Shown in pieces: positions 1 to 9,747 of a stretch of 64,000 nucleotides of DNA. The stretch is from assembly GCF_017894385.1 (NCBI RefSeq), contig NZ_CP059560.1, positions 1,488,001-1,552,000 on the forward strand, written 5' to 3'. A program made the translations under genes and the position numbers. The notes beneath the pieces are model-generated. The model worked only from the letters and a program-made list of their open reading frames with translations, did no database searches and was not told where the DNA came from. The stretch is from Aromatoleum petrolei (GTDB taxonomy: Bacteria; Pseudomonadota; Gammaproteobacteria; Burkholderiales; Rhodocyclaceae). Each line of letters begins with the position of its first letter. The stretch's first letter is position 1.

Positions 1-457
1 AGAGCGGCAGCGCGACGAGGAAGAAATAGTTGTCGCGGAAGCTGTCCCGGCTGCGGTAGCGGATCAGCGTCCACAGCAGCATCGCGACGATGGAACCGAG
101 GAACACCGTGTTCGACAGCCAGAACAGCGCCGCCGGCCACGCGCCGCCCCAGGCCATGCCGACGCGCTCGAACAGCCACGCCGCAACCAGCCACATCAAG
201 GCTGCCCCGTGGTAGCCGCGGATCTGCACCCAGTTCTTCGACGCGGTGAGCAGGAAACCACCCATCACGGCCCAGCCGAAGCCGAAGAACATCTCGTGCG
301 CATGCCACTGCACCGGCGTGAACCGCCCCGCCGGCGCAGGCAGCGCGCCACCGAACATCAGCGCCCACAGCAGCGGCAGGCTCAGGCCGGCGAGGCACGC
401 GAGGCTGAAGAAGGGGCGGAAACCGACGAGCCAGAGGGGGTGGGAGGCGAGCTTCAT
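1..457 (-). CDS. nnrS: NnrS family membrane protein (partial, N-terminal part)
   Basis: The first about 152 codons of a membrane protein read leftward off the window edge. The start is the ATG at 457-455. The N-terminus reads PLWLVGFRPFF, followed by hydrophobic helices and a W-H-A-H-E-M-F-F-G-F segment and then GGFLLTASKNW, which are hallmark stretches of NnrS. NnrS is a haem/copper-containing inner-membrane protein made with nitric-oxide and denitrification genes, and it helps cells tolerate nitrosative stress. No clear Shine-Dalgarno sequence precedes the ATG. A possible FNR/Dnr-type half-site pair lies about 80 bases upstream (536-549), which would fit known control of nnrS by NO- or oxygen-sensing regulators. 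The C-terminus lies outside the window. Confidence 0.85.
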   Translation of the reverse strand, partial: MKLASHPLWLVGFRPFFSLACLAGLSLPLLWALMFGGALPAPAGRFTPVQWHAHEMFFGFGWAVMGGFLLTASKNWVQIRGYHGAALMWLVAAWLFERVGMAWGGAWPAALFWLSNTVFLGSIVAMLLWTLIRYRSRDSFRDNYFFLVALPL

Positions 458-535
458 GCGAAGGACCGGAGGAGCGGAGAACGGGTGACGGGAAGAACCC
501 GCGGGCGATTCTGGGCGAGGTCGGCAGGCATCTCC

Positions 536-549
536 TTGATCTGCGACAT
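536..549. promoter_or_regulatory. Possible FNR/Dnr-like site upstream of nnrS
   Basis: The sequence TTGAT-N4-GACAT matches five of six core bases of the TTG-N8-CAA pattern of FNR/NnrR/Dnr boxes. It overlaps a perfect 12-bp palindrome (543-554). It lies in the 164-bp gap between divergent nnrS and the MFS gene. The second half-site is poor, so this is only a candidate. Confidence 0.3.
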
Positions 550-555
550 GTCGCG

Positions 556-589
556 TCTGTCATTTCGCTGCACCACGGCGCATGACAGA
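556..589. repeat. Inverted repeat TCTGTCAT-N18-ATGACAGA
   Basis: Perfect 8-bp arms at 556-563 and 582-589, separated by 18 bases, in the gap between nnrS and the MFS gene. It could be an operator for a dimeric regulator or a weak hairpin in the 5' leader of the MFS gene. No function is assigned. Confidence 0.45.
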
Positions 590-621
590 ATGCCTGCAAC
601 GCCCCGACCCGGTACCGGACC

Positions 622-1812
622 ATGCAAGACGCCCCGCGCGCGGCCCCCTCGACCCGACCGAAGCTGCCAGCCGCAGTCTGGATGCTCGGCTTCGTCAGCC
701 TGCTCATGGACGTGTCCTCCGAGCTGATTCACAGCCTGCTCCCGGTCTTCCTCGTCACCTCGCTGGGCGCCGGCGCCCTCGCGGTCGGCCTCATCGAAGG
801 CGCAGCCGAAGCGACCGCGCTGATCGTCAAGGTCTTCTCCGGCGCGCTGTCCGATTACTGGGGCAAGCGCAAACCACTCGCCGTCCTCGGCTATGGTCTC
901 GGCGCGATCTCCAAGCCGCTGTTCGCGCTGGCGACGAGTTCCGGCATGGTGCTCGCCGCACGCCTGATCGACCGCGTCGGCAAGGGCATCCGCGGCGCAC
1001 CGCGCGACGCGCTGGTCGCCGACATCGCCCCGCCCGAAGTGCGCGGAGCCGCCTTCGGGCTGCGCCAGTCGCTCGACACCGTCGGCGCCTTCCTCGGCCC
1101 GCTGCTCGCGATGGGCCTGATGGTGCTGTGGGCGAACGACTTCCGCGCGGTGTTCTGGGTCGCGATCATCCCGGGCTTCCTGTCGGTCGCGCTGCTCTTC
1201 TTCGGCGTGCGCGACCCCGAGCGCCCGGCCGGCACGCCGGTGCTCAACCCGATCCGGCGCGAGAACCTGCGCCTGCTGCCGCGCGCCTACTGGTGGGTCG
1301 TCGGCATCGGCGCGCTCTTCGCGCTGGCGCGCTTCTCGGAGGCCTTCCTCGTGCTGCGCGCCCTCGACGCCGGCCTGCCGGTCGCGTACACGCCGCTGGT
1401 GCTGATCGGCATGAACGTCGTCTATTCCCTCACCGCCTACCCCTTCGGCCGCCTTGCGGACGGCATGAGCCACGCGCGCCTGCTCGCGCTCGGTCTCGTC
1501 GTGCTGGTGGCGGCCGACCTCGCATTGGCGCGCGGCGACACCTGGCCCTGGCTCATCACCGGCATCGCCCTGTGGGGCCTGCACATGGGCATGAGCCAAG
1601 GCCTGCTCGCGACGATGATCGCCGACACCGCCCCCGCCGCGCTGCGCGGCACCGCCTACGGCGTCTTCAACCTCGTCAGCGGTATCGGCCTGCTGTTCGC
1701 GAGCGCGCTGGCGGGCCTGCTATGGGAACGGTTCGGCGCAGCCTGGACCTTCCACACCGGCGCCGCGCTCGCCGCCGCGACGCTGCTCGTCGTCCTGCTG
1801 CGGCGGAGCTGA
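622..1812 (+). CDS. MFS transporter
   Basis: A 396-residue polytopic protein with about 12 hydrophobic segments and typical major facilitator features: an N-domain loop SDYWGKRKPL (the G-X-X-X-D-R/K-X-G-R/K-R-K/R type motif A between helices 2 and 3), DRVGKGIRGAPRDALVAD in the next loop, and a second motif-A-like stretch (PFGRLADGMS) in the C-terminal half, expected from the internal duplication. Substrate is not visible from sequence; drug or small-metabolite efflux is usual for this type. It is divergent from nnrS and followed after 87 bases by miaA. Length fits the family, so it looks intact. Confidence 0.85.
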   Translation: MQDAPRAAPSTRPKLPAAVWMLGFVSLLMDVSSELIHSLLPVFLVTSLGAGALAVGLIEGAAEATALIVKVFSGALSDYWGKRKPLAVLGYGLGAISKPLFALATSSGMVLAARLIDRVGKGIRGAPRDALVADIAPPEVRGAAFGLRQSLDTVGAFLGPLLAMGLMVLWANDFRAVFWVAIIPGFLSVALLFFGVRDPERPAGTPVLNPIRRENLRLLPRAYWWVVGIGALFALARFSEAFLVLRALDAGLPVAYTPLVLIGMNVVYSLTAYPFGRLADGMSHARLLALGLVVLVAADLALARGDTWPWLITGIALWGLHMGMSQGLLATMIADTAPAALRGTAYGVFNLVSGIGLLFASALAGLLWERFGAAWTFHTGAALAAATLLVVLLRRS

Positions 1813-1860
1813 GCAGCCGCGCCAGGCCGCCACCCCCTCAGGCGCAGCACGTTTCATCGC

Positions 1861-1866
1861 TACAAT
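1861..1866 (+). promoter_or_regulatory. Possible -10 element for miaA
   Basis: TACAAT in the 87-bp gap before miaA, 34 bases upstream of the ATG. No good -35 hexamer lies 16-18 bases upstream, so this rests on the -10 alone. Confidence 0.3.
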
Positions 1867-1899
1867 CGCGACCTCAACCCCTTTTCGCACGCCCCACCG

Positions 1900-2850
1900 A
1901 TGCTCCCGCCCGCCCTACTCCTCCTCGGCCCCACCGCCAGTGGCAAGACCGCCTCCGGGCTCGCGCTTGCACGTCGCCTGCCGGTCGAGATCGTCAGCGT
2001 CGATTCGGCCCTCGTGTATCGCGACATGGACATCGGCACGGCCAAGCCGACCGCGGAGGAGCTTGCCGCCTGCCCGCATCACCTGATCGACATCGTCACG
2101 CCCGAGGAAAGCTACTCGGCCGCGCAATTTCGCGCCGACGCGCTGCGCCTGATGGAAGAGATCACCGCGCGCGGCCGCATCCCGCTGCTCGCCGGCGGCA
2201 CGATGCTGTACTTCAAGGCGCTGCGCGACGGGCTGTCCGACCTGCCCGCGGCGGATGCCTCCCTGCGCGCCGAGATCGACGCGCAAGCGCAACAGCACGG
2301 CTGGCCGGCGCTGCATGCCGAACTCGCCCGCCTCGACCCGGACGCCGCGGCGCGCCTCGAGCCGACGGACTCGCAGCGCATCCAGCGCGCACTCGAGATC
2401 GTCCGACTCACCGGCCGCCCGCTCGCCGACAGCTACGCGCGGCGCGAGATGGCGCCGCCGCCCTTCCGCCTGCTGCCGATCGCGCTCGCGCCGTCCGATC
2501 GCGCGGTACTGCACGCGCGCATCGAACAGCGCTTCGACACGATGCTCGCGGCCGGCCTCATCGACGAGGTGCGCGGCCTGCGCGAACGCTACCGACTCGA
2601 CCTGTCGATGCCCTCGATGCGCTGCGTCGGCTACCGGCAGGCGTGGGAATACCTCGACGGCACGGACGACTACGACACGATGCGCTTCAAGGGCATTGCC
2701 GCGACGCGCCAGCTCGCGAAGCGCCAGCTCACCTGGCAACGCCAGTTCCGCGACACCTGGCCGGAGCTGGTCGAACTCGACTGCCTACGCCCGGATCTCG
2801 CCGACGCCGTTGCCGCGACGGCGCAACGCCTGCTCGCCGCCTCACAGTAG
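1900..2850 (+). CDS. miaA: tRNA dimethylallyltransferase MiaA
   Basis: MiaA transfers the dimethylallyl group from DMAPP to A37 of tRNAs that read UNN codons, the first step of ms2i6A synthesis. The 316-residue protein begins with a P-loop, GPTASGKT (residues 10-17), followed by [19 protein letters not shown] and [14 protein letters not shown], both MiaA signatures, and [13 protein letters not shown]. The [11 protein letters not shown] segment and the [10 protein letters not shown] segment near the C-terminus complete the family pattern. Length is normal. Its stop codon overlaps the stop of the convergent minus-strand membrane gene by nine bases (2842-2850), so the two genes share their 3' ends. 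Confidence 0.97.
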   Translation: MLPPALLLLGPTASGKTASGLALARRLPVEIVSVDSALVYRDMDIGTAKPTAEELAACPHHLIDIVTPEESYSAAQFRADALRLMEEITARGRIPLLAGGTMLYFKALRDGLSDLPAADASLRAEIDAQAQQHGWPALHAELARLDPDAAARLEPTDSQRIQRALEIVRLTGRPLADSYARREMAPPPFRLLPIALAPSDRAVLHARIEQRFDTMLAAGLIDEVRGLRERYRLDLSMPSMRCVGYRQAWEYLDGTDDYDTMRFKGIAATRQLAKRQLTWQRQFRDTWPELVELDCLRPDLADAVAATAQRLLAASQ

Positions 2851-4185
2851 GCCCCGCCACGCCCCCACGACGATCAGCCACAGCGACGCGAGCACGTAGC
2901 TCGCCAGGCAATAGCGCAGATTGCCGCGCGCCAGCGCCACGGCCGACAGCCCGAATCTCCCCTGCAGCGACAGGTGCACGCCCGCCATCGGATTGAGCGC
3001 GAGGCCGATGCTCCACGCCATCAGGAAGATCTGCGCCAGCAGCATCGGATCGGGCGACAGCGGCGCGAGCCAAGTCGCCGCGATCACGATGGTGATCACC
3101 GTATGCACGCCGATCGCCGCGAGCGCGACCATTGCGCCCAGCACCAGCGCGGCCTCCACCGGCCCGAAGCGCGCAAACGGCGTCCAGTGCGCATCGCCCT
3201 GCATCAGCGCCTGCAGACCGGTGGCGAACACGCCCGCCGACAAAAACAGCATCAGCTCCCCCGACATCGCCGGCAGACGACGCAATGCATGGGCCGCAAG
3301 CCGCTCGACCCCATCCGCCGGCCCGTGCGCGGCCAGCACCGACACGACGCTGATCATCAACGCCGACCCGCTGATCACCGCAAGCGACGACCAGCCGGGC
3401 AGCCACTTCAGCCCCGCCGACACCATCGCCGTGAGCGCCAGCGGCAGCCACAGCGAGGATGCACGCATCGGGAAGCCGACGAATCCCCCCTCGCCCCCGT
3501 CCGCCGACACCGGCAGCGTGCGCGTGATCAACCACAACAGCACCACGGCCAGCGGCACGCCGGCGAAGACGAGATCCTCCAGCCGCGCCCCCGGCGCATA
3601 CGTCAGCGCCACTGCCATCGCGCCGAAGAACGGCGACCACAGCGCCGCGAGGAGGAATCCGCGCGCCAGCAGCGCCGCCTGCGGCGTGCTCAGGCGACCG
3701 CTCCGGGCGATGCGCTCGGCGATGATGAACACCACCGACATGTTGATCACCGCCCCGAGCACATGCACGCCCGCGAGCGTCTGCCACAGCGCGCGCCGGC
3801 CGCGCGGCAGCGGCCGGTCCCCGTCCTTGCCGACACCGACGAGTTGCAGGAAGCTCACCGCCGCCAGCATCCCGAGCAGCGCCGTGTTCTGCGTCAGCAA
3901 GCCGCTCCACGCCGGCTGCGCCCCGCGCCATACCGCAGCGCCGAGCGCGAGCGCCCCCGGCCCGCACAGGATCAGCGCGAAGCGCCGCTGGCCCGCATCG
4001 AGTCGCGGCCACAGCGCGATACCCGCTCCCCACGCGGCGACACCCGCCGGCCAGGCGGGCAGCCCCGTGCGTGCGCCGTGGGCAAACGCCAGCAGCACCA
4101 AGCCCGCAATCAGCCAGGCGGCGAGGACCGCACGCGGTCGGGACAGGGAGTGGAGATGCGCTTCGGACACGCCGCGGATGCTCAC
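2842..4185 (-). CDS. Uncharacterised polytopic permease, IT/DASS-like
   Basis: A 447-residue very hydrophobic protein with about 11-12 predicted membrane helices. I place the start at GTG 4185-4183, because GTGA there overlaps the stop of the upstream RND pump by four bases, which suggests translational coupling; a second GTG (4170) is possible. Stretches such as [31 protein letters not shown] and [21 protein letters not shown] recall the two-repeat ion transporter (IT) superfamily, with N-P/S-rich re-entrant loops, but no family signature is decisive. Lying third in an RND operon, it may support efflux or move a related solute. Function unknown. Confidence 0.7.
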   Translation of the reverse strand: MSIRGVSEAHLHSLSRPRAVLAAWLIAGLVLLAFAHGARTGLPAWPAGVAAWGAGIALWPRLDAGQRRFALILCGPGALALGAAVWRGAQPAWSGLLTQNTALLGMLAAVSFLQLVGVGKDGDRPLPRGRRALWQTLAGVHVLGAVINMSVVFIIAERIARSGRLSTPQAALLARGFLLAALWSPFFGAMAVALTYAPGARLEDLVFAGVPLAVVLLWLITRTLPVSADGGEGGFVGFPMRASSLWLPLALTAMVSAGLKWLPGWSSLAVISGSALMISVVSVLAAHGPADGVERLAAHALRRLPAMSGELMLFLSAGVFATGLQALMQGDAHWTPFARFGPVEAALVLGAMVALAAIGVHTVITIVIAATWLAPLSPDPMLLAQIFLMAWSIGLALNPMAGVHLSLQGRFGLSAVALARGNLRYCLASYVLASLWLIVVGAWRGLL

Positions 4186-7100
4186 GCCGACGCGGGCGCA
4201 CCGTCCTCGACCGCCAGGCGGTTGCGTTCGCGCCGCGCGAGCAGCGTATACACCGTCGGCACGACAAAGAGCGTGAAGAAGGTGCCCAGCAGCAGCCCGC
4301 CGACGATCACCCAACCGATCTGCTGGCGGCTCTCGGCCCCCGCCCCTGTCGCCAGCGCGAGCGGAATCGAGCCCAGCACCATCGCGCCGGTCGTCATCAG
4401 GATGGGGCGCAAGCGCAGCACCGACGCCTCGATCACCGCCTCGCGCAGCGCCGCGCCCTGGTCGCGCAACTGGTTCGCGAACTCCACGATCAGGATGCCG
4501 TGCTTGGTGATCAGGCCGACCAGGGTCACCAGCCCGATCTGGCTATACACGTTGAGCGTACCCCCGGCGAAATACAGCGCCGCGAGCGCGCCGGTCATCG
4601 ACAGCGGCACCGTCAGCATGATGATGAAGGGATCGCGGAAGCTCTCGAACTGCGCCGCCAGCACGAGGTAGATGAAGGCCAGCGCGAGCACGAAGGTGAG
4701 CGCGAGGCTGGCCGAGCTGGTCTTGAACTCGCGCGACTGGCCGTCGTAGTCGATCGCGTAGCCGGCCGGCAGGATGCGGCCCGCCGCCCCCTCGAGCCAC
4801 TCCAGCGCCTCGCCCATCGCGAAATCGGGTGCGAGGTTGGCCGAGATCGTCACCGAACGCCGCTGGCCGAAATGATTGAGTTCGCGCGGGCTCACTCGAT
4901 CATGCACCTTGACCAGATTCGCCAGCGGCACCATCTCGCCATTCTTCGCCCGCACGTAGATCTCGCGGATGTCGCGCGCGACGGCCCGGCTCGGCGCCTC
5001 CACCTGCACGATCACGTCGTACTGCTCTGCGTCCTGCTTGTAGCGCGTCACCTGGCGCCCGCCCAGCATCGTCTCCAGCGTACGCCCGATCACATCCACC
5101 GGAATGCCCAGGTCGGCCGCCTTGTCGCGATCGACATCCACCGCGAGTTCGGGCTTGGTGAGCTTGAGGTCCGTGTCCGGCGACACGAAGCCCGGCTGCT
5201 TGCGCATCTCGTCGAGGATCATGTCCGTATAGCGCGCGAGTTCGTCGTACGACTCCGATGTCGTGATCACGAAGCTGATCGGCCGCGTGCGCGGACTCTG
5301 CCCGAAGGACGCGGGCAGCACCGGGAAAGTCTGCAGGCCGGGGATCGCCGCCATCTTCGGGCGGATCTCGGTCGCGATCGCCGTCGAGTTGCGGCGGCGC
5401 TCGGCCCAGTCGCTGAACCCGGCAAAGGAGATCCCCTGCGACACCGTCGGATTGCCCGAGATCACGAGGTAGCGATCCACCTCCGGCACCTTCGCGTAGA
5501 TGCCCTCCAGCTGCGCCGCATAGCGCGCCATGAAGTCGATCGTCGCCCCTTCCGGCCCCGAGAAGATGCCCACGACACGGCCGCGGTCCTCGACCGGCGC
5601 GAGCTCCGTCTTCAGCGTCTTCAGCAGCAGCAGCGAAGTTCCTGCAACCAGCGCGAAAGCCAGCATCACCAGCCAGCGCACATTCAGCGCCACGCCCAGC
5701 GCGCGCCGATAGCCCGCCGTCAGCCAGCCGAGAAAGCCCTCGATCGCGTTGTACAGGCGCCCGTGCCTCTTCTCGTGGCGCAGCAGCTTCGAGCACATCA
5801 TCGGCGACAGCGTCAGCGCGACGAAACCCGACACGATCACCGCGCCCGCGAGCGTCAGCGCAAACTCCGTGAACAGTTTGCCCGTGCGCCCCGTCATGAA
5901 GGCCACGGGCGCATACACCGCCGCCAGCGTGATCGTCATCGCCACCACGGCGAAGCCGATCTCCTTCGCCCCGCGGAAGGCCGCCGCGAGCGGCTCCATG
6001 CCCTCCTCGACATGGCGGTAGATGTTCTCCAGCACGACGATCGCGTCGTCGACGACGAGGCCGATCGCCAGCACCAGCGCGAGCAGCGTCAGCGTGTTGA
6101 TCGAGAAGCCGAACAGCAGCATCAGCGCGAACGCGCCGACCAGCGACACCGGGATCGTCACCAGCGGAATCAGCATCGCGCGCCAGTTGCGCAGGAAGAA
6201 GAAGCAGATCACCGCGACCAGCAGCACCGCCTCCCAGATCGTGCTGAACACCGACTCGATCGAGCGGTCGATGAACACCGTCGTGTCGTTGGCGATGTTC
6301 ATGCGCATGCCTTCGGGCAGCTCCGCCTCCAGCACCGGCAGCATCTCGACGAGGCCGCGCTTGAGGTCCAGCGGATTCGCCACCGACTGCTTGATCAGGC
6401 CGATCGACACCGCCGGCTTGCCCATGAAACGCACCAGCGTGCGCTCGTTCTGCGCCGCGACCTCCACGCGGCCCACATCGCGGATGCGCACCGCGTAGCC
6501 GCCCGGCGCCTGCGGCTCGCGCACGACGATGGCCTCGAACTCCTGCGGCGTATCGAGATCGGTCTGCGCCACCACCGCGAACTCACGCTCGCGGCTCTCG
6601 ATGCGGCCGGCCGGCAGCTCCACGTTCTGGCGCCGGATCGCGTCCTCGACATCCTGCGGCGTCAGGCGGAAGGCCGCCAGCCGGTCGCGGTCCAGCCAGA
6701 TGCGCATCGAATAGCGACGCTCGCCGAACATGCGCGCGTCCGCCGCCCCCGACAGCGTCTGCAGGCGCGGCTTGACGACGCGGCTGGCGAAGTCCGACAG
6801 CTCCAGCGGCGAATGGCGGTCCGACGAGAACGCGATCCAGATGATCGGGTTCGCGTCCGCCTCCACTTTCGAGATCACCGGCTCATCGACATCGTCCGGC
6901 AGGCGCCGGCGCACGCGCGACACGCGATCGCGCACGTCCGCCGCGGCGCTGTCGGCATTGCGCTCGATGCGGAAACGCACCGTGATCTGGCTGCGCTCCT
7001 GGCGACTGATCGACTGCAGCACATCGACGCCCTCGATCCCCGCGAGCGAGTCCTCCAGCGGCTTCGTGACCTGCGACTCGACGATCTCCGCGCTCGCACC

Positions 7101-7256
7101 CGTATACGTCGTATCGACCGTCACGACCGGCTCGTCGATGTTGGGGTACTCGCGCACGGTCAGGCGCGAATACGACATCAGCCCGATCAGCAGCACCAAT
7201 AGCGACAGCACCGTCGCAAAGACCGGGCGCCTGATGCAGATTTCCGACAGGACCAT
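4182..7256 (-). CDS. RND efflux pump permease, AcrB/MdtB-type
   Basis: A 1024-residue inner-membrane proton-driven pump. The N-terminus (SEICIRRPVFATVLSLLVLLIG) and the following REYPNIDEPVVTV stretch are typical of the hydrophobe/amphiphile efflux (HAE1) group. The proton-relay aspartate pair is seen in GLVVDDAIVVLENIYRH, and the second duplicated half contains AAQFESFRDPFIIMLTVPLS and GLITKHGILIVEFAN. Length is standard. The upstream adaptor gene is ten bases away; no outer-membrane TolC-like factor is next to it, so the pump probably borrows one from elsewhere. Substrates cannot be told from sequence. The last four bases overlap the next gene. Confidence 0.95.
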   Translation of the reverse strand: MVLSEICIRRPVFATVLSLLVLLIGLMSYSRLTVREYPNIDEPVVTVDTTYTGASAEIVESQVTKPLEDSLAGIEGVDVLQSISRQERSQITVRFRIERNADSAAADVRDRVSRVRRRLPDDVDEPVISKVEADANPIIWIAFSSDRHSPLELSDFASRVVKPRLQTLSGAADARMFGERRYSMRIWLDRDRLAAFRLTPQDVEDAIRRQNVELPAGRIESREREFAVVAQTDLDTPQEFEAIVVREPQAPGGYAVRIRDVGRVEVAAQNERTLVRFMGKPAVSIGLIKQSVANPLDLKRGLVEMLPVLEAELPEGMRMNIANDTTVFIDRSIESVFSTIWEAVLLVAVICFFFLRNWRAMLIPLVTIPVSLVGAFALMLLFGFSINTLTLLALVLAIGLVVDDAIVVLENIYRHVEEGMEPLAAAFRGAKEIGFAVVAMTITLAAVYAPVAFMTGRTGKLFTEFALTLAGAVIVSGFVALTLSPMMCSKLLRHEKRHGRLYNAIEGFLGWLTAGYRRALGVALNVRWLVMLAFALVAGTSLLLLKTLKTELAPVEDRGRVVGIFSGPEGATIDFMARYAAQLEGIYAKVPEVDRYLVISGNPTVSQGISFAGFSDWAERRRNSTAIATEIRPKMAAIPGLQTFPVLPASFGQSPRTRPISFVITTSESYDELARYTDMILDEMRKQPGFVSPDTDLKLTKPELAVDVDRDKAADLGIPVDVIGRTLETMLGGRQVTRYKQDAEQYDVIVQVEAPSRAVARDIREIYVRAKNGEMVPLANLVKVHDRVSPRELNHFGQRRSVTISANLAPDFAMGEALEWLEGAAGRILPAGYAIDYDGQSREFKTSSASLALTFVLALAFIYLVLAAQFESFRDPFIIMLTVPLSMTGALAALYFAGGTLNVYSQIGLVTLVGLITKHGILIVEFANQLRDQGAALREAVIEASVLRLRPILMTTGAMVLGSIPLALATGAGAESRQQIGWVIVGGLLLGTFFTLFVVPTVYTLLARRERNRLAVEDGAPASA

Positions 7257-7266
7257 GGCTGCCCCC

Positions 7267-8412
7267 TCAGCTTGCCGGCTTGGCCGTGCCGACTGCCGGC
7301 GCGGCCGGAGCCTCGCCCGCGCCGACGACCCTGACCGCCGCCCCGTCGCGCAGCTTCTGCTGCCCCGCCGTCACGATGACGTCGCCCGCCTGCACGCCCC
7401 TAACGATCTCCACCCGCGTACCGCGCCGCACGCCGGTCTTCACCTCGACGCGCTGCGCCTTGCCATCCACGACCCGATACACGAACTGCACGTCCCCCGG
7501 CGCCGGCACCAGCGCCTCCTCGGGCACGGTCGCGACATTCGCACGCTCCTCCAGGATCAGCCGCACACGCGCGAACATCCCCGGACGCAGGCGCAGCCCG
7601 TCGTTCTGCAGCGTCGCGCGCATCACCACCGCCCGCCCCTGCTCGTCGACGAGCGGATCGATCGCGCTGACCGCCGCGACGAAAAACCTGCCCTCGACCG
7701 CATCGGACGCCAGCTCCAGCTTCTGCCCGGGGCGGATCTGCGCAAGGTAGATCTCGGGAAGGCGGAAATCCACCTTCAGCGTCGCGATGTCCTCCAGATT
7801 GACGAGATCCTCGCCTTCCTTGACGTAGTCGCCTGCGCTCACGTTGCGGATACCCACGATGCCGGCGAAGGGCGCACGGATACGCATCTTGTCGAGGTGC
7901 GCCTCGGCCAGCGCCATGTTCGCGCGCGCCACTTCCAGGCGCGACGCCGCCTCGTCGCGTGCGCTCTGGCTGAGGAACTTGCGGTTGAAGAGATCCTCGG
8001 TGCGGCCGAAGTTCGCCTGCGCGAGCGCAAGGTTCGCCTTCGCCTGCTGCACCTCGGCCCGCTGCACGGCGGCATCGAAGTCGACCAGCACATCGCCGCG
8101 ACGCACCGGGCTGCCCTCACGGAAGCGGATCGCCTCGATCCGCCCCGCGACCTCGGGGCGCAGCACGACCGACTCGTTCGAGCGCAACGTGCCGATCGCA
8201 GTCACATCGTCCGCCATCGTTTCGCCCGTGACCGTTGCCGTCTCGACGTCCGCTGCCCCCTGCGCGGCGGCCACGTTGGCGCTTCCCGTCGCTTTCGCGC
8301 CGGGCCCCGGCTGCGCCGTGCCCACGCTGCGATTCGCGTAATACGCAAAGCCCGCAAGGGCGGCGACTCCGGCAAGGCTGAGTGCGGCGATCAGGCGGCG
8401 GGGCATGGGCAT
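7267..8412 (-). CDS. RND efflux periplasmic adaptor (membrane fusion protein)
   Basis: A membrane-fusion protein linking the RND pump to an outer-membrane channel. An N-terminal membrane anchor (RRLIAALSLAGVAALAGFAYY) is followed by the lipoyl-like half VLRPEVAGRIEAIRFREGSPVRRGD, a helical hairpin rich in Ala/Gln/Glu (about residues 100-165), IRAPFAGIVGIRNVSAGDYVKEGE and a beta-barrel domain. The frame stays open to 8463, but the extra residues would be encoded by the purM terminator (8447-8480), so I use the ATG at 8412-8410, giving 381 residues; ATG 8406 is also possible. It forms an operon with the pump, ten bases downstream. Confidence 0.92.
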   Translation of the reverse strand: MPMPRRLIAALSLAGVAALAGFAYYANRSVGTAQPGPGAKATGSANVAAAQGAADVETATVTGETMADDVTAIGTLRSNESVVLRPEVAGRIEAIRFREGSPVRRGDVLVDFDAAVQRAEVQQAKANLALAQANFGRTEDLFNRKFLSQSARDEAASRLEVARANMALAEAHLDKMRIRAPFAGIVGIRNVSAGDYVKEGEDLVNLEDIATLKVDFRLPEIYLAQIRPGQKLELASDAVEGRFFVAAVSAIDPLVDEQGRAVVMRATLQNDGLRLRPGMFARVRLILEERANVATVPEEALVPAPGDVQFVYRVVDGKAQRVEVKTGVRRGTRVEIVRGVQAGDVIVTAGQQKLRDGAAVRVVGAGEAPAAPAVGTAKPAS

Positions 8413-8446
8413 CTTCGACGAACGCTCAAACAGGGACGTGATCCGG

Positions 8447-8480
8447 AAAAAAAACGAGCGCACCCCTCACTGGTGCGCTC
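8447..8480 (-). terminator. Rho-independent terminator of purM
   Basis: Reading on the minus strand, a perfect 9-bp stem (GAGCGCACC/GGTGCGCTC, arms 8472-8480 and 8456-8464) with a 7-base loop is followed by eight consecutive T. It lies about 80 bases past the purM stop and just before the RND adaptor start, so it separates purM from the efflux operon. Confidence 0.9.
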
Positions 8481-8560
8481 CCTGCTACGGCAGACACGCC
8501 GCCCCCGAACAAAGTTCGCGAGCGGGCGGAGCGCGCAAGGCGCACTCCGGGCGGAGAATT

Positions 8561-9607
8561 TCAGCCGACCGTCGTCTGCGCCACGCCTTCCGCGCGCGCC
8601 TCGATGCGTCCGAGGCGATACACCGTCTCGCCCGCCGCCTCGAGCTTCGCAACGGCCGCATCGGCCTGCTCCGGCGACACGATCACGACCATGCCGACGC
8701 CGCAGTTGAACACGCGATACATCTCCTGGGCATCGACGTTGCCTTCCTGCTTCAGCCACTGGAACAGCGGCGGCAGCGTCCACGACGACGCGTCGATCTT
8801 CGCCGTCAGGTTGTCGGCGAGGATGCGCGGCACGTTCTCCGTCAGGCCGCCGCCGGTGATGTGCGCCATGCCCTTCACGACGCCCGGGATCGCACGCATC
8901 AGGCCCAGCATCGACTTCACGTACAGGCGGGTCGGCTCCAGCACCACATCGCGGAAGGGGCGACCGTGGAAATCGGCATCCAGATCCGGCTTCGCGCGAT
9001 CGAGGATCTTGCGGATCAGCGAGTAGCCGTTCGAATGTGCGCCGCTCGACGCGAGGCCCAGCACCACGTCGCCCGGCTTGATCGTCGAGCCGTCGATGAT
9101 CTCCGACTTCTCCACCGCGCCGACCGCGAAGCCCGCGAGGTCGTACTCGCCGTCCGGATACATGCCCGGCATCTCGGCGGTCTCCCCGCCGATCAGCGCG
9201 CAGCCCGACAGCTCGCAGCCGCGCGCGATGCCGCCCACGACCGCCGCGGCGGTGTCGACATCGAGCTTGCCGCAGGCGAAGTAATCGAGGAAGAACAGCG
9301 GCTCGGCACCCTGCACGAGGATGTCATTCACGCTCATCGCTACCAGATCCTGGCCCACCGTGTCGTGCTTGTTCAGCTGGAAGGCGAGCTTCAGCTTCGT
9401 GCCCACGCCGTCGGTGCCCGACACCAGCACCGGCTCGCGGTACTTCTTCGACAGCTCGAACAGCGCCCCGAAACCGCCGATACCGCCCAGCACCTCGGGG
9501 CGCATGGTGCGTTTCGCGAGCGGCTTGATGCGGTCGACGAGGGCGTCGCCGGCGTCGATGTCGACACCGGCATCACGGTAGGAAAGCGAAGGTTTCGGGG
9601 AGCTCAA
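8561..9607 (-). CDS. purM: Phosphoribosylformylglycinamidine cyclo-ligase PurM
   Basis: PurM (AIR synthetase) closes the imidazole ring in the fifth step of purine synthesis, using ATP to turn FGAM into AIR. The 348-residue protein starts [20 protein letters not shown] and contains [38 protein letters not shown] and the [11 protein letters not shown] nucleotide-binding stretch, all typical. Length matches the family. It is divergent from the AI-2E-type permease gene, an arrangement common in betaproteobacteria, and ends at a strong terminator. The 140-bp gap upstream must hold promoters for both genes, but I cannot define them convincingly. Confidence 0.98.
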   Translation of the reverse strand: MSSPKPSLSYRDAGVDIDAGDALVDRIKPLAKRTMRPEVLGGIGGFGALFELSKKYREPVLVSGTDGVGTKLKLAFQLNKHDTVGQDLVAMSVNDILVQGAEPLFFLDYFACGKLDVDTAAAVVGGIARGCELSGCALIGGETAEMPGMYPDGEYDLAGFAVGAVEKSEIIDGSTIKPGDVVLGLASSGAHSNGYSLIRKILDRAKPDLDADFHGRPFRDVVLEPTRLYVKSMLGLMRAIPGVVKGMAHITGGGLTENVPRILADNLTAKIDASSWTLPPLFQWLKQEGNVDAQEMYRVFNCGVGMVVIVSPEQADAAVAKLEAAGETVYRLGRIEARAEGVAQTTVG

Positions 9608-9747
9608 GATCGTTCCTCAGGCTTGCGGAATGCGCGTTCGGGCCGCTTCGACTGACGGCCGAACTTGAGGCCGCCACGCCAAGTGGCTACATTTACGGGT
9701 TTCGCGGGCCACCCTGCGCCCGCGTCAAGTCCGCGATTTTACTCGAA

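Noticed and set aside
582..2996. An 804-codon plus-strand frame spanning the MFS gene and miaA
   Set aside because: It runs in another frame through two real genes, is extremely rich in Arg/Pro/Ala, and has no family features.
4071..7202. A 1043-codon plus-strand open frame opposite the RND pump
   Set aside because: It is the antisense shadow of a clear RND gene: Arg/His-rich, no domain, no ribosome site. GC-rich third positions leave antisense frames open.
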